DNA of 64,000 nucleotides from WHTK01 sp963731765 (lineage in GTDB: Bacteria > Chloroflexota > Dehalococcoidia > DSTF01 > WHTK01). How positions within the stretch are numbered: position 1 is the first letter of the stretch; each line of letters opens with the position of its first letter. Shown here in pieces: positions 46,115 through 55,153 of this stretch. The notes under the pieces were generated by a model. That model did not search any database, was not told where the DNA came from, and saw only the letters and a list, made by a program, of their open reading frames with translations. The DNA lies in NCBI GenBank assembly GCA_963731765.1, contig CAVSWS010000039.1:1-64000 (forward strand). The letters run 5' to 3'. Made by a program: the position numbers and the translations under genes.

Positions 46115-46891
46115 TTACCCACCCCGGCGACGCTGCCGGCTGGCATACGACCGAATGGCACGCAGGAAGTCGATCTTGCGGAACTCCGGCCAGTAGACGT
46201 CGCAGAAGTAGTACTCGCTGTAGGCGCTCTGCCAGAGCAGGAAGCCCGAAAGGCGAAGCTCTCCGGACGTGCGAATGATCAGGTCCGGGTCCGGTACATC
46301 GGCCGCGTACATGTAGCGACCGATTTCATCCGGCTCCAGACCCTCCGCGATGCCTTCGAGCGAGTCGCCGCGACGCACGCGGTCGGCGATCATGCGCTTG
46401 ACCGCGTCTGTGATCTCCTCGCGGCCGCCGTAGCCGATGGCAATCATGAGGTCATATGGGCCGTTGTCGGCGGTCTCCGTCTCGACACGGGCAATGGCGT
46501 CCTGCGTCTCCTGCGGCAGCAAGTCGAGGCGGCCGACAGCCCGGATGCGGCGCTGGGAGTTGCGGTGCTCCGCCTTCCCGAGCGCAGCCACTTTGTCTTC
46601 GACGATCTGGAAGATGCTGTGCATCTCTTCCGGGCTGCGCTTGAAGTTATCGACGGAGAGCACCCAAACGGTGATGCACGGCACACCAAGTGCATCGCAC
46701 CACCGCACGAGCTCCTCGGCCTTGTCGGCGCCGGCGCGGTGGCCCGCACCGATATCGAGCATGCCGCGCTTCTTGGCGAAGCGGCGGTTGCCGTCCAGGA
46801 CTACGCCGACGTGCTTTGGCATGCTACCGTGCCGCACCTCCGATTCGAGGCGCCGCTCATAGAACTTATAGAGCAGGTCCGTCAGGAACAC
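46115..46891 (-). CDS. uppS: Isoprenyl transferase (undecaprenyl diphosphate synthase family)
   Basis: cis-Prenyltransferase making the polyprenyl carrier lipid for cell-wall and glycan synthesis. 258 residues from GTG 46891 with GGAGGA upstream. Motif GVVLDGNRRFAKKRG holds the catalytic Asp (DGNRR in place of the common DGNGR); later blocks are TVWVLSVDNFKRSPEEMHSI, the PDPDLIIRTSGELRLSGFLL substrate site, and FLLWQSAYSEYYFCDVYWPE. It is transcribed toward sufR, 110 bp away. Confidence 0.9.
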   Translation of the reverse strand: MFLTDLLYKFYERRLESEVRHGSMPKHVGVVLDGNRRFAKKRGMLDIGAGHRAGADKAEELVRWCDALGVPCITVWVLSVDNFKRSPEEMHSIFQIVEDKVAALGKAEHRNSQRRIRAVGRLDLLPQETQDAIARVETETADNGPYDLMIAIGYGGREEITDAVKRMIADRVRRGDSLEGIAEGLEPDEIGRYMYAADVPDPDLIIRTSGELRLSGFLLWQSAYSEYYFCDVYWPEFRKIDFLRAIRSYASRQRRRGG

Positions 46892-47110
46892 CCGTCTCCT
46901 CCCATCCGCCCGCCAACACCAGATCGACCGCGCCGAGGCGCACGACACACCTATGATACGCAGTGCGCCCTGCAGACTGCACGTGAACGATGGGCCACGC
47001 GATTACGAAGTGGTTTCAGAATCGGAGAACGTACCCTTTGAGGTCGGGATTCAGCTCTCGGCCGATCAAAGGGGACACCACTCGGAGTTGGTTGGAGATT
47101 AGATGCGCGC

Positions 47111-47338
47111 CTAGAAGATGGCGCAGCCGTGGTTGCCCTTCCAGCCGTACTCGACCTTGCCGTCGGGCTGGATGATCACGGGCACGTTGACGGAGTACTT
47201 CAGCACCTCGTCGTAGTACTGCTTGCTCTTCATCACGTTGCGCTCTTCGAAGTCGACGCCGTCGGCCGTGAGGTCGGCCAGCGCGTTATCACAGGCGCTG
47301 CAGTTGGGGGTGGTGTAGATGATGAGCTTTTCTGGCAC
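47111..47338 (-). CDS. Glutaredoxin-like thiol-disulfide protein
   Basis: 75-residue thioredoxin-fold protein. Active site TTPNCSACDNALADL (CxxC, residues 13-16), cis-Pro in VNVPVIIQPDG, and a C-terminal GWKGNHGCAIF that carries a further Cys. Size suits a NrdH/glutaredoxin-type reductant. The upstream gap 46892-47110 has no gene. It follows the TIM-barrel isomerase gene by 41 bp. Confidence 0.85.
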   Translation of the reverse strand: MPEKLIIYTTPNCSACDNALADLTADGVDFEERNVMKSKQYYDEVLKYSVNVPVIIQPDGKVEYGWKGNHGCAIF

Positions 47339-47379
47339 GGTTGATAGTCCTCACTGCTTCGGTCTTTACGGGCGATATT

Positions 47380-48226
47380 CTACACCGCAAGGACGCGGCG
47401 AGTGCTCTCGAATGCCGACCGTGCTGCGACGTCCACGGGCAGCGAGGCCTGGAGAGCAGACATGACCTCGACCGCCCACGGCGCTTGTACGCCCATCTGA
47501 CGCACGACACTGACGAATCGCCCAAGGTCGAAATCCCCTTCGCCGGGAAGGCGCCGGCCATGGCGCGTCTCCTCGCGGATCTCGCCAATGGGCACGGCCG
47601 GACCGTCGTTTATCTGTAGGCCAACGATGCGCTCGGAAGGAATCGCTTTCAGAGCGTCGAAATCCGGGTTGCCGCGGAAGAAGTGCCAGCTATCGAGCAG
47701 GATGCCTGCGTTCGGTGCCCCGGAGCGCCTCAACCACCCGCCAAGCCGTCTCCGCGTCCGGAATGCCCGACCAGGGCAGAAATTCGATTGCCACAACGAG
47801 ATTATGTCGATTGGCGCGCTCGCACAGCGCCCCGAAGCGTTCGGCCATGCGCTCGACAGGCACCGGCTTCTCACGAGATTCAGAGCAGCCAACGTTGAGT
47901 TGGCGAGCACCCACTGCATCGGCGAGTTGGAAGAGCCACGCCTCTGCTTCTTGCGCCACTGACAGAACATGCGCGTCATCCGACGACCATCCGGAGAGAA
48001 ACTCGATCTCGTCCACGGCGATGCCGTGGCGCTCGATGACATGGCGCACCTCGTTATCTGTGACGCCACGCGCCCGCATCGCGCGGTAGTCCTCGAAGTG
48101 CATGCCGATGCCCCAGAATCCGGCCGAGGCGGCAGCCCTCACGCGCTCCTCCAGCGACCAGCGGGCAGGGTGACCAAACGGAGCACCAGCCAGGGTCCAG
48201 TAGGACGCAACCAGACGGTCGGTCAC
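47380..48226 (-). CDS. Xylose-isomerase-like TIM-barrel protein (frameshift near 47735)
   Basis: Sugar-phosphate isomerase/epimerase (AP endonuclease 2 superfamily). First frame: MTDRLVASYWTLAGAPFGHP, VRAAASAGFWGIGMHFEDYR and VVAIEFLPWSGIPDAETAW (metal-binding Glu). A slip near 47735 leads to APNAGILLDSWHFFRGNPDF (metal-binding Asp/His), VGLQINDGPAVPIGEI and PGEGDFDLGRFVSVVRQMGV. Repaired length about 280 residues. Substrate unknown. Its ATG overlaps the PIN gene stop by four bases. Confidence 0.8.
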
Positions 48227-48681
48227 TGTAAAGACGCCAGATCGAAGTCGGAGGCCAACGGGTTCAGGATGCGCACACCATCAAGATATTGCCTGTCCTG
48301 ACCGTCCTCGCTGAGCAGGAATGGGACGCCGTTCAACCGCGCCGTCGCCCAGATCAGCGCATCGTAGTAGCTGAGCTTGTGCTCTCGTACACCACGCATT
48401 GCCTCGAGCACATGCATCGGCCGCACGTCGAACACGCGCCAAGAGCGCAGATAGTTCAACACGCTCCTCTCAGCTACATCTTGCGGCAGGTTGAGACTGC
48501 GAGGCCGTGTCATCGTGCTGTACAGCTCGCTCAGCACCTGCGTGCTAATGGCAGCTGTGCCGGCCGCATAAAGCGTCGCGAGCACTTCCTGGGCCCGCTC
48601 GCGGCGGCCGTCCTCCCTGACATCGTAGGCGTAGGCGATGACGTTAGTGTCGACGAAGAATCTTACCGAGGCGTTCCTCAT
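48223..48681 (-). CDS. PIN-domain ribonuclease toxin (VapC-like)
   Basis: 152 residues from MRNASVRFFVDTNVIAYAYD, overlapping the antitoxin by 38 bp. PIN acidic residues: Asp in FVDTNV, Glu in LSELYST, Asp in LSYYDALIWATA and a late Asp in SEDGQDRQYLDGVRILNP. Fits VapC-family toxins that cleave RNA. Paired with an upstream RHH antitoxin. Confidence 0.85.
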   Translation of the reverse strand: MRNASVRFFVDTNVIAYAYDVREDGRRERAQEVLATLYAAGTAAISTQVLSELYSTMTRPRSLNLPQDVAERSVLNYLRSWRVFDVRPMHVLEAMRGVREHKLSYYDALIWATARLNGVPFLLSEDGQDRQYLDGVRILNPLASDFDLASLQ

Positions 48682-49036
48682 AAACCTCTTCGCGATCAAA
48701 CCGCCATGCCGCGCCGCCGGCACTTCCCAACTCTTTATCACCTAGAGAGCGCATGAAGGCCAGCTCCTGCTGCCAGGCGCTGTCTTCTAGAAGCCCTTGT
48801 GCCGAAGCCAGGGTGTCCGTTTCGTCTTTGCTGGTTGTGTAACGGTCCATAAGTGCCGTCTCCCGCAAACGCTTGTTGCTCTCTGGAGCTTCTGCTGTGT
48901 AGGTGACGTTATCTGTCAGATGATTGAGCGCCATCCGCACCAGCTCTGCTTCCGTGACGCCGGTGCTTTTGGCAAGCTGTTTGAGCGTAGCGTCTTGCTC
49001 GTCCGTTATGTAGAATTGCTTTCTGACCATCTTCAT
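48644..49036 (-). CDS. Ribbon-helix-helix antitoxin
   Basis: 130-residue partner of the PIN toxin. N-terminal RHH segment MVRKQFYITDEQDATLKQLA then KSTGVTEAELVRMALNHLTD would bind the operon promoter; the long acidic C-terminal half (EDSAWQQELAFMRSLGDKE, then WRFDREEVYEERL) probably neutralises the toxin. It ends inside the PIN start region. A direct TATAC-rich stretch just upstream (49036-49065) is the likely promoter/operator. Confidence 0.8.
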   Translation of the reverse strand: MKMVRKQFYITDEQDATLKQLAKSTGVTEAELVRMALNHLTDNVTYTAEAPESNKRLRETALMDRYTTSKDETDTLASAQGLLEDSAWQQELAFMRSLGDKELGSAGGAAWRFDREEVYEERLGKILRRH

Positions 49037-49063
49037 GCTGTATACATCACCGTATACACCACA

Positions 49064-49942
49064 CTACACGCTCGCATCCTCATTTTCAATCACCCGGAAG
49101 TCATTTTCGTCCAGCCCTTCGTTGCTGGATGTTGCGACCTCCACGGGAAGAAAGTCGCCGCGGCGGTGGGCCTCGTAGATGGCGAAGAGGTCCTTCTTGT
49201 GCGGGCGCTTGCGGCCTATGGGGCAGCGCTCATAGTCGCCGTAGGGTTCGTCGCAGTAGCCCATGCGCTGCTCGCCGCACTTGGGCTGCAGGTACTTACC
49301 GAATTCCGGTAGCTGCCGCATTACCTCGGCCCGCATCAACGCGACCACCTTGCGGAACTCCCACTGCGCTCGTGTGCAAAGGCGCAGGTCGGCGATGTGC
49401 AGCAGCTCCAGGAAGTTCACCGTTACTTTGAAGTTTGTGTTCGTAGCGTTGGGCAGCACGAAGCGCGCATCCTCTGCCGGCACGCCCGCCTTAACGAGGC
49501 GATCGTACAGCGCGGCGAGGTTGTCGAATTCGGCGTTGAAGTCCTCTTCCAGACCGGCCTTCTTGACGGACTCGGGGACCGTGTAGGGGAACTCACCATC
49601 CTTGAAGGTGACGTAGCGCTGACTCTGCTGCTCGAAGCTGATGCCGATGTGGTGGCGGACGAACTGGTGGCTGAAAGCCCGCGTCACGCCCGAGATGCCG
49701 AACACGAACCACACCTGCTCCAGCGGCGAGGCATGACCCGTCTCGAGGCGCTGGCGGATGAACTCCTCCATCTGCTCACGGGTGATGCGCTCGTCCTCGA
49801 TGCGCTGCTCGATCTGAATCGGCGTCAGGGCAGAATAGGCGACCCGATACGCCAGGTACAGGGCGCGCACGGGGTCCTGCGTATGGTCGATGAGCTTGAC
49901 TTCGATGCCGCGACCGGGGGGCTTGCGTTCCGTCGATTCCAC
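49064..49942 (-). CDS. thyX: FAD-dependent thymidylate synthase
   Basis: Makes dTMP from dUMP using FAD and methylene-tetrahydrofolate. 292 residues, longer than typical (~220-250) with an extra C-terminal part rich in Cys/His (YCDEPYGDYERCPIGRKRPH). The ThyX motif reads RHHIGISFEQQSQRY, so the third residue of canonical RHR is His. LRLCTRAQWEFRKVVALMRA is the conserved C-terminal substrate-binding helix. Presence implies no dependence on ThyA here. Confidence 0.94.
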   Translation of the reverse strand: MESTERKPPGRGIEVKLIDHTQDPVRALYLAYRVAYSALTPIQIEQRIEDERITREQMEEFIRQRLETGHASPLEQVWFVFGISGVTRAFSHQFVRHHIGISFEQQSQRYVTFKDGEFPYTVPESVKKAGLEEDFNAEFDNLAALYDRLVKAGVPAEDARFVLPNATNTNFKVTVNFLELLHIADLRLCTRAQWEFRKVVALMRAEVMRQLPEFGKYLQPKCGEQRMGYCDEPYGDYERCPIGRKRPHKKDLFAIYEAHRRGDFLPVEVATSSNEGLDENDFRVIENEDASV

Positions 49943-49951
49943 CTGTGCCTC

Positions 49952-50221
49952 CTACCAGCCACGTTGCATGTCGTAGCCGCCGCGTCGCCGCCTGCCCTGC
50001 CAGCGGTCCGGCATCGGGATGGCGATGAGGTGACGGTCGGGATGAGGTTCCCACAGCCCACAGTCGGTCGGCAGGTCGTGCAGGAAAGGACCGATGCACT
50101 TCTGCCCCTCGCGCGCGGGATGGCCACACAGCGTCTCCGGCTCCATGCTGCGACCGGATGGCCTGATCAGGTGGACGCAATGGATAGCGAGGTGCTCCGA
50201 ATCGTCGCGAGGGGCTGTCAT
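49952..50221 (-). CDS. Small Cys-containing protein of unknown function
   Basis: 89 residues starting MTAPRDDSEHLAIHCVHLIR; a Met three codons upstream is also possible. It contains four Cys in spaced HCVHLIRP, ETLCGHPAREGQKC and TDCGLWEP, a pattern that could bind zinc or another metal, then a basic end. It sits 9 bp before thyX on the same strand. No family is recognised. Confidence 0.55.
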   Translation of the reverse strand: MTAPRDDSEHLAIHCVHLIRPSGRSMEPETLCGHPAREGQKCIGPFLHDLPTDCGLWEPHPDRHLIAIPMPDRWQGRRRRGGYDMQRGW

Positions 50222-50270
50222 CGCCCTCATTCTAATGCGATGGCAGGACTGGCAACACGCCAAACAAGGC

Positions 50271-50945
50271 CTAGAGCCGGACGAATGACCCACCCTGCAT
50301 GAGCAGCATGACGATGGCTGCCAGCGATAGGAAGGGCGCGTACGGCACGGCCTGTCGCCGGCTGACGATGCCCGCAACGAGCATGATGCCCATGACCACC
50401 GCCGCCGCGATAACGCCGTAAATCAGGGCCTGGTACGCCACCTGCAGTCCCAGAGCAGCCCCGATCAGCACCGCGAGCTTTACATCCCCCAGGCCGATAC
50501 CGCCACGCGTGATCACGGCGAGAATGAAGAACACCCCGCCACCGACCAGCGCCGCCAGAATGGCATCGCCGATGCGGCCGTCAGGCATGAGGAGTGCCGC
50601 AGCGAGCACGGCGACCGTTCCTGGATACGTGATCGCATTGGGCACCCGGAATCGCAGCATGTCGGTCGCGGTTATGACCAGTAGAGCTGCAACGACCATC
50701 GACACGACGGCGGCCTGCACCGGGTCAAAGCGGGCGGCCGCGACAGCCATCAGTACCGGCAGGCCCAACAGCGTGGCCCAACGTACCCGCGCAGGCCACG
50801 CGCCCTGCTGCCACGGCAATGCACTCGCGTCTGCCTCATCGACGAGGTCTTCTTCGAAGCTCGTCAGATCCATGACAAGTCGATTGGCCAGAAACACGAG
50901 TGGCAGGCCGGCGAGAAAGAACAGAACGGGTGTCATCAAGGACAT
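50271..50945 (-). CDS. Prepilin peptidase (A24 family)
   Basis: 224-residue polytopic membrane aspartic protease that cleaves type IV pilin-like leader peptides. Both catalytic Asp are seen: ITATDMLRFRVPNAITYPG and GIGLGDVKLAVLIGAALG (GxGD). The N-terminal zinc/methylase domain of full PilD is missing; only an acidic linker precedes the core. No pilin or pilus genes lie nearby. Confidence 0.87.
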   Translation of the reverse strand: MSLMTPVLFFLAGLPLVFLANRLVMDLTSFEEDLVDEADASALPWQQGAWPARVRWATLLGLPVLMAVAAARFDPVQAAVVSMVVAALLVITATDMLRFRVPNAITYPGTVAVLAAALLMPDGRIGDAILAALVGGGVFFILAVITRGGIGLGDVKLAVLIGAALGLQVAYQALIYGVIAAAVVMGIMLVAGIVSRRQAVPYAPFLSLAAIVMLLMQGGSFVRL

Positions 50946-50969
50946 TATCGGCTAGAGCGCCCGACAGGA

Positions 50970-51914
50970 TCAGAGTGTCGTGATCGGTCGAGACTGCAAG
51001 AGGTAAAGGACGTCGCTCGCCAGGGCCCACTCGACGTCCTGGGGCGAACCGTAGTGTTCCTCGACGCGCGCCGCTAACCGGGCGACTTCCTGCACCTGCT
51101 CGTCCGTCAACGATGGTTGCTCGCGCTTCTCCGGTTCGACCGGGGCATCGATGGTGCCATCGCCATGGGGATGGGTCGCGATGTCCTTGGGATAGATCTC
51201 GCGCTCCTCAATCTGCCACGTGCCCTTGGCCACCATGAAGGAGTCCGGCGTCACGCGCCCCGAGACGATGGCTTCACCCAGGCCCCAGCTCGAGTTGATC
51301 ACGACCGTGTCGCGCGAGCCAGTAACCGGATGGGCCGTAAAGGCGATGCCGGAGCTCTCGGCCGGGACGAGACCCATCACCACCACGGCCATCGACTCGT
51401 CATGGCCACCGCCGTGTCGCGCCCGGTAGCCTACGGCGCGTTCCGCCCAAAGCGAAACGTAGCATCGGTGCAGGCGGTCCAGGATGTCGTTCTCGCCACG
51501 CACGTTGAGGTAAGTCTCATACAGGCCCGCAAACGACGCCGCGCTGCCGTCCTCGGAGATGGCCGAGGAGCGCACGGCGCATGGCATGTCTTGCTGCGCC
51601 ATCAGGGCGGCATAGGCCTCGGACACGGCGGCTCGCAGATCCTCCGGCAGCGGTACTTCGCCGACCAGTGTCTCGATCTCGCGCGCTGCTTCGGCGATGG
51701 AGCCGGTCTGGGCCGGATCGATCGCTTTCATGATTGCTTCGATTCTCGCGTCCAGGCCGTTGTGCTCTGAGAAGTGGCGGTAGGCCTCCGCCGTCACACA
51801 GAAGCCCAATGGCACGTTGAAGCGGGCGTTGGCCAGGTTGGAGAGGGATGCGCCTTTGCCACCTACCTGCTCGCGCGCAAGGACGCCCTGGTTCATCCAG
51901 GCGATGTAGGTCAT
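50970..51914 (-). CDS. Stand-alone PEP synthase/PPDK-type ATP-grasp domain
   Basis: 314 residues equal to the N-terminal ATP/pyruvate-binding domain of PEP synthase, PPDK and rifampicin phosphotransferase: QVGGKGASLSNLANARFNVP, AVRSSAISEDGSAASFAGLY and VEWALASDVLYLLQSRPITT. The protein stops at the SRPITT border; the swivelling phospho-His domain and PEP-binding barrel are absent and not found next door. It may need a separately encoded partner or have a reduced function. It ends 24 bp before the prepilin peptidase gene. Confidence 0.85.
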   Translation of the reverse strand: MTYIAWMNQGVLAREQVGGKGASLSNLANARFNVPLGFCVTAEAYRHFSEHNGLDARIEAIMKAIDPAQTGSIAEAAREIETLVGEVPLPEDLRAAVSEAYAALMAQQDMPCAVRSSAISEDGSAASFAGLYETYLNVRGENDILDRLHRCYVSLWAERAVGYRARHGGGHDESMAVVVMGLVPAESSGIAFTAHPVTGSRDTVVINSSWGLGEAIVSGRVTPDSFMVAKGTWQIEEREIYPKDIATHPHGDGTIDAPVEPEKREQPSLTDEQVQEVARLAARVEEHYGSPQDVEWALASDVLYLLQSRPITTL

Positions 51915-51916
51915 AC

Positions 51917-53158
51917 CTAGTTCGTGTAGCGCTTGAGGACCAGACAGGTGTTCTGGCCCCCGAGACCAAAGGCGTTCGACATCGCGACGTCGACGTTGGC
52001 CTTACGCGCCTTCAGCGGCACGTAGTCCAGGTCGCAGGCCGGGTCGGGCGTCTCGTAGTTGATCGTTGGGGCGATGATCTGGTCGCGGATCGTCAGTACG
52101 CCGACGCCCGCCTCGACAGCCCCCGCGGCTGCCGCCAGGTGACCGGTCATCGACTTCGTGGAGCTGACGGCGATGCCGTAGGCACGCTCGCCGAACACCT
52201 TCTTGATCGCGGCCGTCTCGGTCTTGTCGTTGAGCTGTGTAGACGTGCCGTGGGCATTGATGTAGTTCACGTCGTCCATGGTCAGGGCCGCGTTCTGCAG
52301 GGCGCGGCTCATGGCCAGCGCCTGACCGTCCGCGTCCGGCGCCGTGTCGTCTGTCGCGTCGAAGGACCAGGCTGCACCCGCGAGCTCGCAGATGATCGGA
52401 GCGCCGCGACGCCGGGCGAATTCCTCGGTCTCAAGCACCAGCAGGCCGGCGCCTTCGCCCAGAACGAAACCGCTGCGGTTGGCATCGAATGGTCGGGATG
52501 CCTGGGTCGGGTTGTGGTTCCACGTCTTCGTGAGCGCACCGAGGCCGGCCAGCGAGGACACCACGACGCGGCCGATCATTGCCTCTGCGCCCCCTGCGAT
52601 CATGCAGTCGGCGTACCCGAGACGCAGCAGGTTGAGGGCCTGGCCGATGGCGTCGCCACCGGACGCGCAGGCGCTGTTCACACTGGAGTTGGGTCCGCGT
52701 ACTTCAAGCAGGCGGCCTACGCGCACGGCCGAGCTGTACTGTCCTACCCGCGGCACGGTCAAAGGGTCGACGCGACCGATGCCGCGCGACTCCGCCACGA
52801 GCTCCTGTTCGCCGATGAGCTGCAGGGCGCCGCTACTGGCGATGATCACGCCGATGGCGTCCCGGTTCGTGTCGTTGATAACGAGGTTCGCCGACTTGAC
52901 GGCATCGCGCGCTGCCACGACCGCCATCTGGGTGTGGCGGCCCGAACGTCTCGCCGTGCGCCGGTCCATGAGGTCTTCCGGCACAAAATTCTTCACCTCG
53001 CCGGACACCTGAACATCACAGTCCGTCGCATCGAACTGCGTAATTGGTCCCGTACCGGATGTGCCGGCCAGCATCGCCGACCAGCTGGAGGCCGCATCGA
53101 GACCCAACGGCGTCACCATTCCGACACCTGTAACGACAACCTTGGGAAAATCAGCCAT
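51917..53158 (-). CDS. fabF: Beta-ketoacyl-ACP synthase II
   Basis: Condensing enzyme of fatty-acid elongation. 413 residues, VVVTGVGMVTPLGLDAASSW at the start. Catalytic Cys in VNSACASGGDAIGQALN, His in YINAHGTSTQLNDKTE and second His in SSTKSMTGHLAAAAGAVEAG complete the Cys-His-His triad; the closing NAFGLGGQNTCLVL replaces the usual NAFGFGG. No other fab genes are adjacent. Confidence 0.95.
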   Translation of the reverse strand: MADFPKVVVTGVGMVTPLGLDAASSWSAMLAGTSGTGPITQFDATDCDVQVSGEVKNFVPEDLMDRRTARRSGRHTQMAVVAARDAVKSANLVINDTNRDAIGVIIASSGALQLIGEQELVAESRGIGRVDPLTVPRVGQYSSAVRVGRLLEVRGPNSSVNSACASGGDAIGQALNLLRLGYADCMIAGGAEAMIGRVVVSSLAGLGALTKTWNHNPTQASRPFDANRSGFVLGEGAGLLVLETEEFARRRGAPIICELAGAAWSFDATDDTAPDADGQALAMSRALQNAALTMDDVNYINAHGTSTQLNDKTETAAIKKVFGERAYGIAVSSTKSMTGHLAAAAGAVEAGVGVLTIRDQIIAPTINYETPDPACDLDYVPLKARKANVDVAMSNAFGLGGQNTCLVLKRYTN

Positions 53159-53357
53159 TCACAGCTCGCTTAATTGTTAGCAACTCTAGCAGGTGATCAT
53201 GGGCCATGGAGCCGCTCTACTCAAGTCCCATACCAACGCTGGACAGAACGAATCTGGCGTCGGTGCCGTAATCATTGGAACACACCCGGGAACATACGCG
53301 CCTCGACAGCCGTCCAAGACCTGTCCCCGGATGGACCGCGATGGGCCTCTCCGCGGG

Positions 53358-53873
53358 TTATTCCAGCCCCTCTGCCTTGTAGCGACGCCCAAGCTCCGCG
53401 TAGTGCTCCGCCGTCTTCTTGAAGCGCTCGGCCTGCGACTCCGAGACCGGGCCTCGTTCCTTCGCCGGCACGCCGACCATGATCACGTTCGCCGCCACCT
53501 TGCTGCCATCGACCAGCACGGCGCCGGCGGCGATCACGCTGCCATCGCCGATCTCCGTGGAGTTGGACACAGTGGCGCCATTGGCAATCGTTACGTTGTT
53601 GCCGACGATGTCGGCGTGGCAGAGGACGTTATGCCCCATGACGACGTTATCGCCGATGCGGGCGCCGCGGCCGTCGCAGTGGATTGTCGTGTTGTCCTGG
53701 ACGCACGTGTTCTGACCGATGACGATCGGAATATCGGCGTCGCCGCGAATCACCGCGCCGGGCCAGACGCTGCTGCCGGCGCCGATCTCGACGTTGCCGA
53801 CGACGTAAGCGGCTTCGCTTACGAAGGCTTCTGGGTGAATCTTGGGCGTCTTGCCATTGAAGCTACGGATCAA
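53358..53873 (-). CDS. Gamma-class carbonic anhydrase family protein
   Basis: 171-residue left-handed beta-helix trimer protein. Hexapeptide repeats run from EAFVSEAAYVVGNVEIGAGS through VMGHNVLCHADIVGNNVTIA. Zinc ligands expected at three His: VQDNTTIHCDGRGARIGDNV, MGHNVLCHADI supply them. Members include CaiE/PaaY and gamma-CA proteins. The gaps on either side (53174-53357 and 53874-54082) show no accepted gene. Confidence 0.88.
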   Translation of the reverse strand: MIRSFNGKTPKIHPEAFVSEAAYVVGNVEIGAGSSVWPGAVIRGDADIPIVIGQNTCVQDNTTIHCDGRGARIGDNVVMGHNVLCHADIVGNNVTIANGATVSNSTEIGDGSVIAAGAVLVDGSKVAANVIMVGVPAKERGPVSESQAERFKKTAEHYAELGRRYKAEGLE

Positions 53874-54082
53874 GGGAAGTGTCCTGTTCTAGAAGGTCAG
53901 CACGAGGTCCGAAGCGACTCGCGCGTCAAGTGAGGTTTCGAGTGCAGCGTACAGAGGGCCGAGTACACGCGCTACGCCGCGGGCATCCGCGCATGGCGAG
54001 TTATGCGCGGACGCCTTGCGAATTTGCGCAGGGGAGTCCCTGCCCAGGCGAAAGACCGGTTCTGAATCCGCACTCAGCGCTG

Positions 54083-55075
54083 TTAGAAGTGCAGCTCGCC
54101 CTTCGTGTGCTGGTAGATCGGCGCCAGGGTGCGGTCTTCCTCGACCAGCGTCAGGCGATCGAGCTCGGCGAGGTCCTCTGGCGTGAACTTCACGTCGAGG
54201 CACTTGACGTTTTCGACCACGTGCTCCGGGCGGTCTGCGCCGGCGATGACGGTTGCCATGGCCGGGCGCGAGAGCAGGAAGGCAATCGACATCTGGGGCA
54301 AAGACCAGCCGCGCTTGGCACAGAAGTCGATCAGGCGCTCCTGCACCGTCCAGTTACGGTCGGAGTCCCAGGCCTTGAAGGTCGGGCGGATGGCGGCGCG
54401 AGAGCCCGGCTCCGGCGTGACATCGCGACGGAACACACCACCGAGTAGCCCGCCGGCCAGAGGGAAGTACGGGATCATGGCGAGCCCGGTCTTCACGCAG
54501 TACGGCTCCATGCGCTTCTCGATGTCGCGATAGAGGATGTTGTAGAAGTCCTGTGCGGAGGCGAACTCCGTCAGGCCGTTGGCGCGGGCGAAGCCCTGGG
54601 CCTGCTCGATCTCCCACTCCATCATGTTGCTGCAGCCGATGTAGCGCACCTTGCCGGAGCGCACGAGGTCGTCGAGCGTCTGCATTGTCTCGCCGATGGG
54701 CACGCTGCGGTCCGGGCTGTGGATCTGGTACACGTCGATGTAGTCGGTCTGCAGGCGGCGCAGACTGTCCTCAACGGCCTTCATGATGTGCTTGCGCGAG
54801 GTGCCGGTGTCGTTGGGACCCGGTCCCGCCTTGTTCCCGAATTTCGTGGCGACGATCACGTCGTCGCGACGGCCCACCAGGGCAGCGCCGAGGTATTCCT
54901 CGGAGCGGCCGGCGAAGTAAGTGTTAGCGGTGTCGAAGTAGGTGATGCCGCTGTCGATGGCGGCGCTGACGATGTTCGCGGCGCCGGCCTTGTCGACCTC
55001 GTTGCCAAACGGGTTACAGCCGAGGCCAAGGGCGGAAACCCTGAGGCCGGACTTGCCGAGCTGTCGATACTCCAA
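54083..55075 (-). CDS. Aldo/keto reductase
   Basis: NADPH-dependent carbonyl reductase of the AKR superfamily (voltage-gated K+ channel beta/YghZ-like branch). 330 residues from TTG 55075; the AGGAGG eight bases upstream decides this start. LEYRQLGKSGLRVSALGLGC is the signature N-terminus; catalytic Asp-Tyr in ITYFDTANTYFAGRSEEYLG, Lys in VIVATKFGNKAG and His in IDVYQIHSPDRSVPIGETMQ. Substrate unknown; it borders the oxidative catabolic cluster. Confidence 0.92.
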   Translation of the reverse strand: MEYRQLGKSGLRVSALGLGCNPFGNEVDKAGAANIVSAAIDSGITYFDTANTYFAGRSEEYLGAALVGRRDDVIVATKFGNKAGPGPNDTGTSRKHIMKAVEDSLRRLQTDYIDVYQIHSPDRSVPIGETMQTLDDLVRSGKVRYIGCSNMMEWEIEQAQGFARANGLTEFASAQDFYNILYRDIEKRMEPYCVKTGLAMIPYFPLAGGLLGGVFRRDVTPEPGSRAAIRPTFKAWDSDRNWTVQERLIDFCAKRGWSLPQMSIAFLLSRPAMATVIAGADRPEHVVENVKCLDVKFTPEDLAELDRLTLVEEDRTLAPIYQHTKGELHF

Positions 55076-55153
55076 GACGTTCCTCCTCTGTGATTGCGCG
55101 GCCAAGAATAGCATCCTCCCTGCCCTATCCGGCCACTAACAGATGACGGACAG

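Noticed and set aside
46064..47041. A 325-codon plus-strand frame over uppS
   Set aside because: uppS on the minus strand has full motifs; the plus frame has none.
53889..54203. A 104-codon minus-strand frame after the aldo/keto reductase
   Set aside because: Its Met lies inside the reductase in another frame and the unique part has no family match, SD or conservation evidence.
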